Of a stretch of 6,591 nucleotides of DNA, positions 5,733 through 6,591 are shown in pieces (positions within the stretch are counted from its first letter, which is position 1; each line of letters begins with the position of its first letter). The notes beneath the pieces are model-generated. The model did not search any database and was not told the origin of the DNA. It worked only from the letters and a program-made list of their open reading frames with translations. Source of the stretch: Spirochaetales bacterium (lineage in GTDB: Bacteria; Spirochaetota; Spirochaetia; JAGLYY01); NCBI GenBank assembly GCA_023131935.1, contig JAGLYY010000429.1, positions 1 through 6,591 of the forward strand, given 5' to 3'. Both the position numbers and the translations under genes were made by a program.

Positions 5733-6591
5733 AATCACTGTAAATAGCAGAGAGAGCCGCCATAACTGTCTGATCTTTTGATGGTTCATCACCAGAAAAA
5801 TTCCAGTCCATATCTTTGATGAGTTCCATAATCCGCTGGGCAACTGCATTTCGCTGAGTATCACTGCCGGTCGATAACTCCGAAATTTTCGGCGGCTCTT
5901 GTTTGTAGAAGGTAAAATCCCGGAAAGCTTCTTCCAGGGTTTGCTTTATTCTGTTCCGGTCAACAGCATAACCCCGGGCTTCAACCCGGACTCGGATTTT
6001 GGGATATTCCGCAGGATCGATTCCCCACCCGATGATTCTCCTGTTTATTTCATCCTGCAGGAGAGCAGCTTCGTTTTCTACCGGTATGATAACAAAGTCC
6101 TCGTTGAAGTAGAGTACATCAGTCACTACAGCACGCTGTTCAACCTTATCCGTTCCAGTGTCGTAGATGAGAAATCTCCTATTACCGGTTTCGCTAATGT
6201 CCATTCCACAGGGAGAGCCGGCGTAGTAAACTCTGCCCAGGCTGGAACCTTTATGAATATGACCAAGGAACGCTTTACACGGACTGAATCTTTCCAGGTC
6301 TTTATCCGAAAGAGGCATATAGGTCCCCGGTTCCAGGGGATTAACCTGCCTGGCTCCACTCAGGTAGTCACCATGGCCGACAAGGACCCATTTCTTCCCT
6401 TCTATTTCCTTAACCTTTTCCGCGATCCTGGCACCCATTCCTGCATCTTCCGTATAAGGGATAAATAAAAAACAGGTTGAATCTATCTCCAGGGCTGTGG
6501 GAGAAGTATAAATGCGGATATTGTCTCCCACTATACTTTTCCCGCTAATATCAGAATCATGATTACCCGGGATGATATGCAGCTGGATTCC
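5731..6591 (-). CDS. Mre11/SbcD-like metallophosphoesterase, 5' end outside window
   Basis: The gene is cut by the right edge. The frame stays open through to base 6591, so the GTG at 6531 is an internal valine codon, not the start. The 20 codons upstream of it contain IIPGNHDSD, the phosphoesterase metal-binding GNHD motif (visible residues 9-12). Further family motifs follow: VGHGDY with a metal-ligand His (71-76), and FLGHIHKG (108-115), the final GHxH motif, then YYAGSPCGMDISETG, typical of DNA-repair exonuclease relatives (YhaO/SbcD type). The C-terminal part (about 150-286) would form the capping domain and the ATPase-binding tail. The N-terminal motifs with the first Asp/His ligands are beyond the window; about 286 residues are visible. 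By analogy with Mre11 it is a manganese-dependent nuclease acting with the adjacent ATPase. The spacing of eight bases to that gene indicates one operon. No motif residue visible is missing. Confidence 0.85.
   Translation of the reverse strand, partial: GIQLHIIPGNHDSDISGKSIVGDNIRIYTSPTALEIDSTCFLFIPYTEDAGMGARIAEKVKEIEGKKWVLVGHGDYLSGARQVNPLEPGTYMPLSDKDLERFSPCKAFLGHIHKGSSLGRVYYAGSPCGMDISETGNRRFLIYDTGTDKVEQRAVVTDVLYFNEDFVIIPVENEAALLQDEINRRIIGWGIDPAEYPKIRVRVEARGYAVDRNRIKQTLEEAFRDFTFYKQEPPKISELSTGSDTQRNAVAQRIMELIKDMDWNFSGDEPSKDQTVMAALSAIYSD

Noticed and set aside
5899..6468. 189-codon plus-strand open frame
   Set aside because: Antisense to the phosphoesterase, whose GHxH and YYAGSP motifs establish the true frame.
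6529..6531. GTG as start codon of the phosphoesterase
   Set aside because: The frame continues upstream to the window edge and includes the essential GNHD motif, so the GTG is internal.
1..6591. CRISPR array, tRNA, rRNA or complete insertion sequence
   Set aside because: No regularly spaced direct repeats, cloverleaf-like sequence, rRNA motif or transposase could be found on either strand.

Overview
This is a 6.6 kb bacterial window of intermediate base composition. No ribosomal or lineage-marker gene is present, so the host cannot be named. Remnants of a SARP/BTAD-type regulator and of an AAA_14/DUF4143 ATPase, next to a YhaN-like ATPase and its phosphoesterase, would fit spirochaetes, Chloroflexota or similar anaerobes, but this is only a guess.

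Layout. Positions 1-1300 hold broken genes: an internally deleted AAA_14/DUF4143 ATPase (352-674, +) behind a good sigma70-like promoter, the N-terminal part of a SARP-type regulator (779-1034, +) that is shortened and frameshifted, a possible small minus-strand gene broken by one base (1097-1238), and a weak minus-strand remnant (175-321). An A+T-rich stretch (about 1260-1500) then carries the promoter region of a two-gene operon: an intact RloA/AbiLi-type AAA15 ATPase (1501-2862) and an RloB/AbiLii-type partner (2879-3298). About 315 bases follow without a convincing gene (3299-3613). On the minus strand, converging on the operon, lie a 702-residue YhaN/Rad50-like ATPase with a membrane hairpin (3614-5722) and, upstream of it, a metallophosphoesterase whose 5' end lies beyond the window (5731-6591).

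How they work together. The minus-strand pair looks like a translationally coupled Mre11/Rad50 (SbcD/SbcC, YhaO/YhaN) style nuclease-ATPase complex, probably tethered to the membrane. The plus-strand pair is an AbiL/PARIS-like antiphage module in which an ATPase sensor controls a Toprim-fold effector. In this copy the effector seems to have lost its Toprim catalytic core through a clean in-frame internal deletion, while its two ends and the ATPase remain intact.

The most notable theme is that at least two genes (RloB and the AAA_14 ATPase), and probably the SARP regulator, keep both ends of the conserved region but have lost the middle. The window therefore looks like a defence/accessory patch decaying by internal deletions beside a conserved DNA-processing operon.
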